64,000 bases of DNA from Pantanalinema rosaneae (lineage in GTDB: Bacteria; Cyanobacteriota; Cyanobacteriia; Leptolyngbyales; Leptolyngbyaceae), in NCBI RefSeq assembly GCF_050753385.1, contig NZ_JBLZFZ010000016.1:62001-126000 (forward strand), in the 5' to 3' direction. The notes beneath the pieces were generated by a model. It did no database searches. It was not told where the DNA came from and worked only from the letters and a program-made list of their open reading frames with translations. Within the stretch, counting starts at the first letter, position 1. Each line of letters starts with the position of its first letter. Below, in pieces: positions 26,982 to 35,292 of the stretch. The position numbers and the translations under genes were made by a program.

Positions 26982-27052
26982 GCGATCGGGGTGTATCCGG
27001 GTTCCGTTTCCCTGTACCCTATACCCTGTACCTTAAAATTCCACAGGCTCTG

Positions 27053-27853
27053 ATGACCTCCGTTTCTGACTGCTTCGAGTTCCTGCGAAGCCATGCTCGC
27101 TGTGCCTTAATTCCCTTCATTACCGCCGGAGATCCGGATTTGGAGACTACGGCGGCAGCGTTGCAAGTGCTCGATCGCAGTGGGGCTGATTTAATTGAAT
27201 TGGGTGTCCCGTATTCCGATCCGCTTGCCGATGGTCCGGTGATTCAAGCTGCCGCGACCCGAGCTTTACAGCGAGGTACCAAGTTGGATGCGGTCTTGGA
27301 GATGGTACGCCAGGTGTCACCGGAGCTACGGGCACCAATTATTTTATTTACCTACTACAACCCGATTCTGAACCGGGGCATTGAGCCGTTTTTGCAACAG
27401 ATTGCAGCGGCGGGAGTCAAGGGGTTAGTGGTTCCTGATCTGCCATTGGAAGAGGCGGAAAGTTTGTTACAACCGGCGGTGGCACACGGGATTGAAGTCA
27501 CCCTACTCGTGGCTCCGACCAGTCCTAAAGAGCGAATTATGGCGATCGCTGCCAAATCGCAGGGGTTTATTTATCTCGTCAGTACCACGGGGGTGACGGG
27601 AATGCGGACGCAATTGGAAGCCAGGGTGAAAGATTTACTGATTGAACTCCGTACTGTCACGGATAAACCGATCGGTGTGGGGTTTGGCATTTCCCAACCG
27701 GAGCATGCCCGTCAGGTGATGGAATGGGGTGCCGATGCAGCGATCGTTGGCAGTGCGGTGGTCAAGCGGTTGGCAGAGCCTCCAGCCGCTAAGGGCTTGC
27801 AAGAGATAGAAGCGTTCTGTCGCAGTGTGAAAGCCGCGATCGCCCCAACCTAG
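27053..27853 (+). CDS. trpA: Tryptophan synthase alpha chain
   Basis: Cleaves indole-3-glycerol phosphate to indole and glyceraldehyde-3-phosphate, passing indole to TrpB. The 266 residues are of normal length. Visible signatures are FITAGDPDLE near the N-terminus, the catalytic glutamate and aspartate in LIELGVPYSDPLADGP, LVVPDLPLEE, and GVGFGISQPEHA for phosphate binding. It follows the DUF3007 gene by 71 bases. That gap contains a short repeat of CCCTGTACC/CCCTATACC units (about 27010-27032). No other trp gene is in the window. Confidence 0.96.
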   Translation: MTSVSDCFEFLRSHARCALIPFITAGDPDLETTAAALQVLDRSGADLIELGVPYSDPLADGPVIQAAATRALQRGTKLDAVLEMVRQVSPELRAPIILFTYYNPILNRGIEPFLQQIAAAGVKGLVVPDLPLEEAESLLQPAVAHGIEVTLLVAPTSPKERIMAIAAKSQGFIYLVSTTGVTGMRTQLEARVKDLLIELRTVTDKPIGVGFGISQPEHARQVMEWGADAAIVGSAVVKRLAEPPAAKGLQEIEAFCRSVKAAIAPT

Positions 27854-28191
27854 TCCCAACCGGGAATTTGCTCCTGAGGGTTGCTGAAATGCGGGATCGC
27901 TATATAATCTTTTCTTGAAGAATTGATTCGACTTCCTTGAGTAAACGCATTGGGGTAGTTCGCTGTTTGTAAAGTTATGTAGGTGTTTGCCAAGTATCTA
28001 TCTTTTTCTGTAAAATCACGGAGTTGATCCCCGGATCAATTACAGGTTGACTTGCTGCTGTCACCGTAGATGGGATGGGTCAAGTCGTTAAATCATCAGG
28101 TGCTTATTCTTCTCACCTCACACACTCGCGCTCCTCACATTCAAGGTTTGTTTGACAACATTGCAGTTTAGAAATAGCCCTGAATTTTTGA
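27854..28191. other. Leader region of the surface-protein operon
   Basis: A 338-base gap with no reading frame or RNA gene recognised. It must hold the promoter for the five-gene run that starts at 28192. No distinct -35/-10 pair could be assigned with confidence, and no Shine-Dalgarno sequence precedes the first ATG. Confidence 0.4.
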
Positions 28192-29169
28192 ATGAAACCT
28201 CCAACGAAACGGTTGGGGTTCAAGCCGCTACGCTATCTACCGCTGGTTTTCCTTGCAGGGTGGCTGAACTACCAGGGTTGGTCTGCATTCGCCCAGCAGG
28301 CCACCATTATTCCCAATACCGCGAGTGCTAGTTATCGGGCAGAACCTGGTGCTCCCCGGATCACCGCTACATCGAATACCGTCACGGTTCCGATCGTCTC
28401 AGAACGTCTAGAGATCGTCAAAACCGCCGATCGCGGGGCGGCAGAACCGGGCGACACCATTGTCTACCGTCTGCAAATCCGGAATACCGGCGGCAGTCCA
28501 GTCAGTAACTTAGTGGTGGATGACAATCTGCCCCTGGGATTCAGCTATACCTCGGGGTCGCTACGGGGCTCGGTTGCTTCAGCCGATAGTGGGTCTACGA
28601 CGGTTGACCTGCCAGCTCCGAGGGTCGATGGTCGTGAGATTGCCTTTTCCTACGCTGGGCCCTTAGCGCCGCAACAAACCCTGACGATCGCCTATGCCGT
28701 CTTAGTCAGTCCGGAAGCCATTCGAGGCAATGGACGCAACCGGGCGGTGGCGATCGCGGTGAATCCGGCAGGAGGAGAGGTTAGCAGTCCGGAAGCTACT
28801 TACCTGGTGCGTGTGCGTCCCGGTATCCTGTCCGATTGCGGCACGGTTCTGGGACGGGTCTTTGTGGATAAAAACTTTGATGGCGAACAGCAACCCGGTG
28901 AGCCAGGAGTACCTAATGCCGTAATCTTCATGGATGACGGCAACCGGATTACCACCGATGCGGATGGGTTGTTCTCGCTGCCCTATGCGGTTTCTGGTTT
29001 GCGAACTGGAACGCTGGATTTAACCAGTCTGCCGGGATATACCCTGGCACCTAACCTTTATCGGATTGAAGGGAATAGTGCTTCGCGCTTGGTGCGTCTG
29101 GCTCCGGGCGGCATGGTGCGGATGAATTTTGCGGTCACGCCAACCTTTGGAGTGGAGGGCAAGCGGTAG
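28192..29169 (+). CDS. Exported DUF11 / SdrB-like protein
   Basis: A 325-residue secreted protein. Residues 1-35 form a signal peptide with cleavage likely after AFA. A DUF11-type beta-sandwich (about 70-205) shows LEIVKTADRGAAEPGDTIVYRL and NTGGSPVSNLVVDDNLPLGF. An SdrD-B/CNA-B-like domain follows (about 215-310), with GRVFVDKNFDGEQQPGEPG, whose DxNxDG loop is a calcium-binding type. It begins a tight run of five exported proteins. The next gene starts two bases after its stop. The inferred role is an extracellular or periplasmic structural component; the partner is unknown. Confidence 0.82.
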   Translation: MKPPTKRLGFKPLRYLPLVFLAGWLNYQGWSAFAQQATIIPNTASASYRAEPGAPRITATSNTVTVPIVSERLEIVKTADRGAAEPGDTIVYRLQIRNTGGSPVSNLVVDDNLPLGFSYTSGSLRGSVASADSGSTTVDLPAPRVDGREIAFSYAGPLAPQQTLTIAYAVLVSPEAIRGNGRNRAVAIAVNPAGGEVSSPEATYLVRVRPGILSDCGTVLGRVFVDKNFDGEQQPGEPGVPNAVIFMDDGNRITTDADGLFSLPYAVSGLRTGTLDLTSLPGYTLAPNLYRIEGNSASRLVRLAPGGMVRMNFAVTPTFGVEGKR

Positions 29170-29170
29170 T

Positions 29171-32100
29171 ATGCGAATGACTTCTACGATCGCTAGCTTA
29201 GGGTTGCTGACGACGGTGCTGGGGGCGATTGGGCTAGTAGCGATACCCGTTCGTGCCAGCGATCGTTCAACCCCATCGTCCGTAGCGGCAACGGCAGCAT
29301 TACAGTTTCAACCTACTTCTCATCCTAAATCCCTGGATGTTCGGGCATTAGCCGCCGCAATTGGGAGTCCAGTGGCACAGCTTCCGGCAGATCCGACTGG
29401 CTCACCTTCAGGGATACCTGTTGATCTAGCCGCTTCAGAAGTGCGGATTCTCAGTCCCCAGGCATCGGTTATGGGGGAACGGGCGACGAATCTAGTCGTG
29501 CAATACCCGGCGACGACCAAAGTGACGGTAACGGTGAATGGTCAGCCGATTAATGCGGCTACGCCGACCCAGGTCGATCGCACCGATACCACTGCCACTC
29601 AGGTCTGGTATCAAATCCCCCTTCAGGAGGGAGAGAATACCTTAACGGTGCAGCCTGAAGGCGGAACGCCCGTCAGTGTCACAGTGACAGTCAAAGAAAC
29701 CACCGCCACGATCGAGTTTTTGCCACCGGAGGAACCCCTGCGGATTCCGGCAGATGGGCGATCGGTAATGACGGTGACTGGGCAGATTCTAGATGATGCC
29801 GGACAGCGGATTGCTCAAGAGGTCGTTGTTACCCTGACCGCCAGTGCTGGCAAGTTTGTGGGGGCAGATTACGATCGCGATCGCCCTGGCTTTCAAGTTC
29901 TGGCGCGGAATGGGCAATTTGCGGCTCAACTTCAGTCCAGTCTGGAACCACAGATGGTACGGATTCGGGCGGCGATCGATCGATCGGATCTGCTGAAACG
30001 ACCGCCAAACCAGCCGGATCAACTGTATCGCGTTCCTGTGACGCAACTCAGTCAGCCCAGTGTTGATACGCCCAACTTACCCAAGCCTCCCCTGGCGCAA
30101 GTGCAGCGTCCGGCGACTCTGGATGCCCCCCTGGAAACCTATACCCAGGCAGAGTTTATTACGAATCTGCGTCCGTTCATCGTATCGGGAACGATTAATC
30201 TGCGGGTGGGGGCGGCAGGTCTGGATTATTACGGCAGCTACCGGGATTTTCTCAGTCCTGAGTATTTTGACGATGGCACGCGTGCCGATGTTGGAATTGC
30301 GGTCTTTGCCTCGGGACGAATTGGGGAATGGTTGTTTACTGGGGCGTTTAATAACCAGCGACCGTTAAACCAGCAGTGTGACGGGACGACCCGGCTATTT
30401 CGCGATCCGCAGTTTTGTGATCAGGTCTATCCCACCTTTGGCGATAGTTCCACCGTGGATTACATGACCCCCTCGATCGACAGTGTGTTTGCCAAACTGG
30501 AACGCACCTCCCCGGTCGTGGGCGCTGGCACCGACTTTTTGATGTGGGGGGATTACACCACCTCCGAGTTTGCTCGGGCATCGCAGTATTTCACGGCAAC
30601 CAATCGGCAACTGCATGGTTTGAAGCTGAACTACAACCTGGGCAATCTCCAGATCACAGGGATATACGCCAATAACGTTGAGGGGTTCCAGCGAGACACG
30701 ATCGCGCCTAACGGCACCAGTGGCTATTACTTTTTGTCCCGCCGCTTGCTAATTGGTGGCAGTGAAAATGTCTACATCGAAACCCAGGAATTAGGTCGTC
30801 CGGGGACGGTAATTGAGCGGAAACCGTTAAGTCGGACGCTGGATTACGAAATTGATTACGATCGCGGGGCGCTGTTGTTCCGCCGACCGATTCTGCAAAC
30901 GGATTTCGATATCTTCGGGCGGACACTGGTACGGCAGATTGTTGTCACCTATCAGTACGATAGTGCTGGCAGTAACGACATCTATGCGGGACGGCTCCAG
31001 TACCATTTCTCCCGAGAATTAGGTCGGGAAAGTTGGCTGGGGGCGACCTATTTCCGGGAAGACCAGGGCGATCGCGACTTTGAGCTATATGGCGCTGACT
31101 TGATGCTGCCCCTGGGCAAAAGTGGGCAACTGACGGCTGAATTTGCTCGCTCCCTCAATACTTCTGTGTTTCTGGGAGATATTGACGGCAATGCCTATCG
31201 GGTTGAGGCGTTTGGTAAGGTAGTGCCGGGAGTCTTTGCCCGCGCCTACTATCGCTCGGTGGAGGAAGGCTTTTCCAACAATGCCACCTTCAGCTTTACG
31301 CCGGGACAAACTCGGTATGGAGCGGACTTAGCCGCTAAGGTGTCGCCGACCACGCAACTTCAGTTCCAGATCGATCGTGAGGTCAACTTTGGCATTGCCC
31401 CCGCCGGACGGGGAATTTCAGCGATCGCCAGTGTGGGCATTGGAGATTTATTTAATCCCAGTCGCGACCCGATTCCCGGCAACCGGGTTGATAACAGTCT
31501 GACGACAATTCGTGCCGGATTGACCCAAAAAATTGGCGCGGTTGAGTTGGGACTGGATTGGGTGAATCGCACCCGGGACGATCGCATCTTTCCCGATCGG
31601 CTGAGTGGGGAGAGTAATCAACTCGTCTCCCGTTTGAACTGGCCGCTGACCAAGACCCTGACTTTTCGGGCACAGGATGAACGGAACTTAAGCAGTAGCG
31701 ATCCGATCTATCCCAGCCGCACGACCTTTGCGTTGGATTGGGCGGCAATGCCCGGTCTAACCATGCGCTTGGCACAACAGTTTATTGATGGTAACGAAAA
31801 CTTCCGCAGTAATTCGATTACCAGCTTAGACATGTTGGTGGATCAGAAGGTGTCTGACGATATGACCGTGACCGGACGCTACTCGCTGTTGAATAGTCTC
31901 GGTGGCTTGACCAGCCAGGGCGCGATCGGGGTGAACCATCGCCTCCTGATTGCACCTGGGTTGCGACTCAGTCTGGCATACGAGCGGATTTTCGGTGACA
32001 TCTTTGTCTATACGGCGGCGGGTCAGGAGTTTATTACCCCCGTGGCGGTTGGTCAGAGTTCCTCGGTCATCGGGGTTACGGAGGGCGACAGCTATAGCGT

Positions 32101-33052
32101 CGGGTTGGAATATTTCGACAATCCCAACTTCAAAGCCAGCGGTCGGTTTGAGTACCGGGATACAGAGGCGGGGGACAGCATGGTGATCTCAGCCGCCGCC
32201 GCCGGAAAGTTATCTCCTGCCCTGACGGTGCTGGCGCGGTACCAGCAGGCAAATTTTGCCAACCAATTGCTGGAAGATACGGGATTGGCGGATACGGTCA
32301 ACGTCAAAGTCGGGTTAGCTTACCGGAATCCGACGGATGACAAATTTAATGCCCTGCTCAGTTATGAGTTTCGGCAAAATCCGGCAACAACTCCCGACTC
32401 GATTCTGGTGGGCAGTGGCACTGGTTCGACGGCGCATCTGGTGTCCCTGGAAGCGATTTATGCCCCGAACTATCGATGGGAATTTGCAGGTAAGTATGCT
32501 TTGCGCCAGTCTAAATCCTTTGTCGCGAAGGATCTGGTCGGGACGAATGCGATTAATCTGGCACAGTTCCGCGCCACCTATCGCTTAGGGTATCGCTGGG
32601 ATATTGCCGGAGAAGTGCGCTGGATTGGGCAATCGGTCACAGATTTTAGCGAAGTTGGTTTACTGGCAGAAGTGGGCTACTACCTCACGCCTAACCTACG
32701 GATGGCTGTCGGCTACAACTTTGGCGGGATTAACGATCGCGACTTTGGCGATCGCCACAAAGATGGGCTGTACTTTGGCTTATCCGTCAAGTTGAACAAT
32801 ACGCTGGGTGGGTTGCGGAAGGAAAATATTGCGCCCCCGCAACAGCAGGAATCCGTGATTCAGCCTGTGGCAAATCAAGCTCCGGCTCCGGCGACACCCA
32901 CCTCGCAGTCAGCCCCCAGTTTCCAGGTCAATCCCACCTCTGAAGCTCAACCTGTCCTCAAAATTCCACCTGTTGACACCGTGAAACCCGTATCACAAAC
33001 CCAACTCCTGCCCGGGGGAGGAGCATCCTTATTGCGAGGGCAGGAGCAATGA
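29171..33052 (+). CDS. Very large outer-membrane beta-barrel protein with N-terminal Ig-like domain
   Basis: A 1293-residue exported protein, starting at the ATG at 29171 (MRMTSTIASLGLL), two bases after the upstream stop. A signal peptide (cleavage near VRA-SD) is followed by a low-complexity linker, Ig-like segments (about 100-275), and from about residue 320 a long array of alternating amphipathic strands typical of outer-membrane barrels. Examples are LGATYFREDQGDRDFELYG and LRMAVGYNFGG. The motif RTLDYEIDYDRGALLF between strands resembles that in other giant barrel proteins such as SprA, from memory only. The protein ends with a Pro/Gln-rich tail after the barrel. The stop overlaps the next start by four bases (ATGA). 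The inferred role is an outer-membrane channel or scaffold for its neighbours. Confidence 0.78.
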   Translation: MRMTSTIASLGLLTTVLGAIGLVAIPVRASDRSTPSSVAATAALQFQPTSHPKSLDVRALAAAIGSPVAQLPADPTGSPSGIPVDLAASEVRILSPQASVMGERATNLVVQYPATTKVTVTVNGQPINAATPTQVDRTDTTATQVWYQIPLQEGENTLTVQPEGGTPVSVTVTVKETTATIEFLPPEEPLRIPADGRSVMTVTGQILDDAGQRIAQEVVVTLTASAGKFVGADYDRDRPGFQVLARNGQFAAQLQSSLEPQMVRIRAAIDRSDLLKRPPNQPDQLYRVPVTQLSQPSVDTPNLPKPPLAQVQRPATLDAPLETYTQAEFITNLRPFIVSGTINLRVGAAGLDYYGSYRDFLSPEYFDDGTRADVGIAVFASGRIGEWLFTGAFNNQRPLNQQCDGTTRLFRDPQFCDQVYPTFGDSSTVDYMTPSIDSVFAKLERTSPVVGAGTDFLMWGDYTTSEFARASQYFTATNRQLHGLKLNYNLGNLQITGIYANNVEGFQRDTIAPNGTSGYYFLSRRLLIGGSENVYIETQELGRPGTVIERKPLSRTLDYEIDYDRGALLFRRPILQTDFDIFGRTLVRQIVVTYQYDSAGSNDIYAGRLQYHFSRELGRESWLGATYFREDQGDRDFELYGADLMLPLGKSGQLTAEFARSLNTSVFLGDIDGNAYRVEAFGKVVPGVFARAYYRSVEEGFSNNATFSFTPGQTRYGADLAAKVSPTTQLQFQIDREVNFGIAPAGRGISAIASVGIGDLFNPSRDPIPGNRVDNSLTTIRAGLTQKIGAVELGLDWVNRTRDDRIFPDRLSGESNQLVSRLNWPLTKTLTFRAQDERNLSSSDPIYPSRTTFALDWAAMPGLTMRLAQQFIDGNENFRSNSITSLDMLVDQKVSDDMTVTGRYSLLNSLGGLTSQGAIGVNHRLLIAPGLRLSLAYERIFGDIFVYTAAGQEFITPVAVGQSSSVIGVTEGDSYSVGLEYFDNPNFKASGRFEYRDTEAGDSMVISAAAAGKLSPALTVLARYQQANFANQLLEDTGLADTVNVKVGLAYRNPTDDKFNALLSYEFRQNPATTPDSILVGSGTGSTAHLVSLEAIYAPNYRWEFAGKYALRQSKSFVAKDLVGTNAINLAQFRATYRLGYRWDIAGEVRWIGQSVTDFSEVGLLAEVGYYLTPNLRMAVGYNFGGINDRDFGDRHKDGLYFGLSVKLNNTLGGLRKENIAPPQQQESVIQPVANQAPAPATPTSQSAPSFQVNPTSEAQPVLKIPPVDTVKPVSQTQLLPGGGASLLRGQEQ

Positions 33053-35292
33053 AATCACAGTTTGACTCTATGACAACATTGTCAGTGGTGGCTCCCGTCC
33101 TCTCCCGGTTACCCGCCCTGCTGGCTGGGACATCGATGGGATGGTTAGGCATCAGCCCCGCGATCGCCAATCCCGCCAAACAGCCTCCGGTGGTGCCGCC
33201 CTATCGGGTGACGGTGAATAGTGGCTTAGATGCGGCAGTCCAAGCCGATGATGCTCTGACGCTGCGGGAAGCGATTTTGATTGTCAATGGTAGCCTCCCG
33301 TTAGACCAGCTTTCTGAGGCGGAACGAGCGCAGGTTAATTCCTTAGCGGGAGAGGTTTCGTCCCAGATTGAATTTAATCTCCCGGCTGACCAAACCACGA
33401 TCGCCCTCGAATCCGAGTTACCACCGTTGGAGCGTCCCGGTACGGTGTTGGATGGTTCTACCCAACCGGGGTATCAGGCGGAGCGATCGGCGATTAATGA
33501 ACTGACGATTCCCGTCCCGATCGTGGCAATTACTCCCGCCAGTGGCAGACAGATCTTTCGCGGTCTCACCGTGTCGGTGGAAGGAGTGGTGATTCGCGGC
33601 TTAAGTCTGTATGGCTTTACAGCGACTGGGGATTTGACGGTGACGACACCGCCTGCCGATATTTTTATTGCCCATCGCTTGCCCCCACCGGACATTAGCC
33701 AGCAACCGACTCCCGCCAACTTCGCGCCGTTCTATCCCGACGATCGGCCGGCAACCACCGTGACGCTGGAAAATAACTGGCTTGGCATCTCACCCAGTCG
33801 TACTCCGGCAGCACCGTTGACCGCCACTGATTTATATACCCAACCTCCGGTGCGATCGGCGTTTGGTGTTTATGTATTCAATGGCAAGAATGTTGACATT
33901 CGGCGGAATTGGATTGCTCACCATGATGGCAGCGCCATTATCACCTCGGTGAATGCTGCCCAATTGCGGGTGAGTGAGAATGTGCTGACCAGTAATGGGT
34001 TAGCGGGAATGCCGGATGCGATTCGCTTAGAAGGTCAGATTGACCAATCCCAAATCACGGGCAATCTGGTCTGTGGCAATGATGGCAGTGGGGTGTATCT
34101 GTTTAAACCGCAGGGCGCGGTGCAGATTACCAATAACCAAATTGCCTTTAATGGGCGACGGTTGCGACGAGCCGCGATCTACTTAATGGGCAATGATCAT
34201 CAGGTAACGGACAACCAGATTGTGCAGCAGGCGGGCCCCGGTGTGGTGGTTGCTGCCTATCCCCAGAGTCGGCGGAACCAAATTCTATCCAATCGCTTTA
34301 CGGCTTTGGAAGGACTCAGCATTGACCTGGTGACGCAACAGGGAACGCAGGGAACGGGGGTAATTGATTTTCAACGGGGGGATGGGGCGAATCCGTCTCG
34401 GAATACGAACAATCGGCGGATCTATACGGGCAATGCCGCGATCGATGCACCCCAATTTATTAGTCGGGAGTTCTTTGCGCTCAGTCAAACCACCACCGCT
34501 TCGGAATCACCCCTGCTGCAAGCGTCAACTCAAGCTCAAGCGGTACAGGTGTTTGGGCAGGCGGATCCGGGATCTCAGATTCAGTTGTATCGAGTTACTG
34601 GGGCAGAGGCGGATCAGGCATTAACGGAACCGATCGCGACCACGGAAGCTGATGCCACTGGGAAGTTTGAGGCAACCCTGAGTAATCTGCGGATTGGCGA
34701 TCGCATTAGTGCCATCGCGACCTTACCCAACACCGGCACTTCGGAACCCGCTAGCCCTGCGCTGATTCGGGCAGCCGCCGACACCTTGCCAGATACCCCA
34801 GCGGCGCAACCGTCTTCTTCCCAGCCCGTTTGTGTCACGCCATTTCAACAACCCCCGCCCCCGCAAGTCGAGCCACCCCCCGAAACGCCGATTCGGCTGA
34901 CGGTGCCGAACAAAATTCACTTTGCGCTCGACCAGGCAACCATTATTCCGGCAACGGCGCGAGTTCTTGATCGCATTGCTGAGGTCTTACAGGCAAATCC
35001 CACGATTCTGGTGGACATTGAAGGGCATACCGATCCGCGTGCCAGTGACGCTTACAACCTGGAACTGGGACTGCGACGGGCGAGAGCCGCTCGGGATTAT
35101 TTGTTGCGCCGGGGTATTGCCAACGAACGGATGACGATTCGTTCCTTGGGTGAACGACGACCGTTAACTCCCGGACGCGATCGGGTGGATTATGCCCGTG
35201 ATCGACGGGTGGAATTTTTGTTTAGGGATATTCGCGAGATTGACGTGGTGGTTCAGGAGGAGGACCTCCAGATTGAAGGAGGAAATAGATAG
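33049..35292 (+). CDS. Parallel beta-helix protein with C-terminal OmpA domain
   Basis: A 747-residue exported protein. The signal peptide ends near AIA-NP (about residue 41). The middle (about 50-480) carries beta-helix-type turns such as NRRIYTGN and DNQIVQQAGPGVVV, reminiscent of polymorphic or pectate-lyase-like surface proteins. After a bacterial Ig-like segment (VFGQADPGSQIQLYRV) and a proline-rich linker, the C-terminal OmpA domain (about 610-735) shows IHFALDQATIIP, DIEGHTDPRASDAYN and RRARAARDYL, predicted to bind peptidoglycan. The start overlaps the previous stop (ATGA) and has a GGAG ribosome-binding site; a second ATG at 33070 is possible. It probably anchors a surface structure to the cell wall. 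Confidence 0.82.
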   Translation: MKSQFDSMTTLSVVAPVLSRLPALLAGTSMGWLGISPAIANPAKQPPVVPPYRVTVNSGLDAAVQADDALTLREAILIVNGSLPLDQLSEAERAQVNSLAGEVSSQIEFNLPADQTTIALESELPPLERPGTVLDGSTQPGYQAERSAINELTIPVPIVAITPASGRQIFRGLTVSVEGVVIRGLSLYGFTATGDLTVTTPPADIFIAHRLPPPDISQQPTPANFAPFYPDDRPATTVTLENNWLGISPSRTPAAPLTATDLYTQPPVRSAFGVYVFNGKNVDIRRNWIAHHDGSAIITSVNAAQLRVSENVLTSNGLAGMPDAIRLEGQIDQSQITGNLVCGNDGSGVYLFKPQGAVQITNNQIAFNGRRLRRAAIYLMGNDHQVTDNQIVQQAGPGVVVAAYPQSRRNQILSNRFTALEGLSIDLVTQQGTQGTGVIDFQRGDGANPSRNTNNRRIYTGNAAIDAPQFISREFFALSQTTTASESPLLQASTQAQAVQVFGQADPGSQIQLYRVTGAEADQALTEPIATTEADATGKFEATLSNLRIGDRISAIATLPNTGTSEPASPALIRAAADTLPDTPAAQPSSSQPVCVTPFQQPPPPQVEPPPETPIRLTVPNKIHFALDQATIIPATARVLDRIAEVLQANPTILVDIEGHTDPRASDAYNLELGLRRARAARDYLLRRGIANERMTIRSLGERRPLTPGRDRVDYARDRRVEFLFRDIREIDVVVQEEDLQIEGGNR

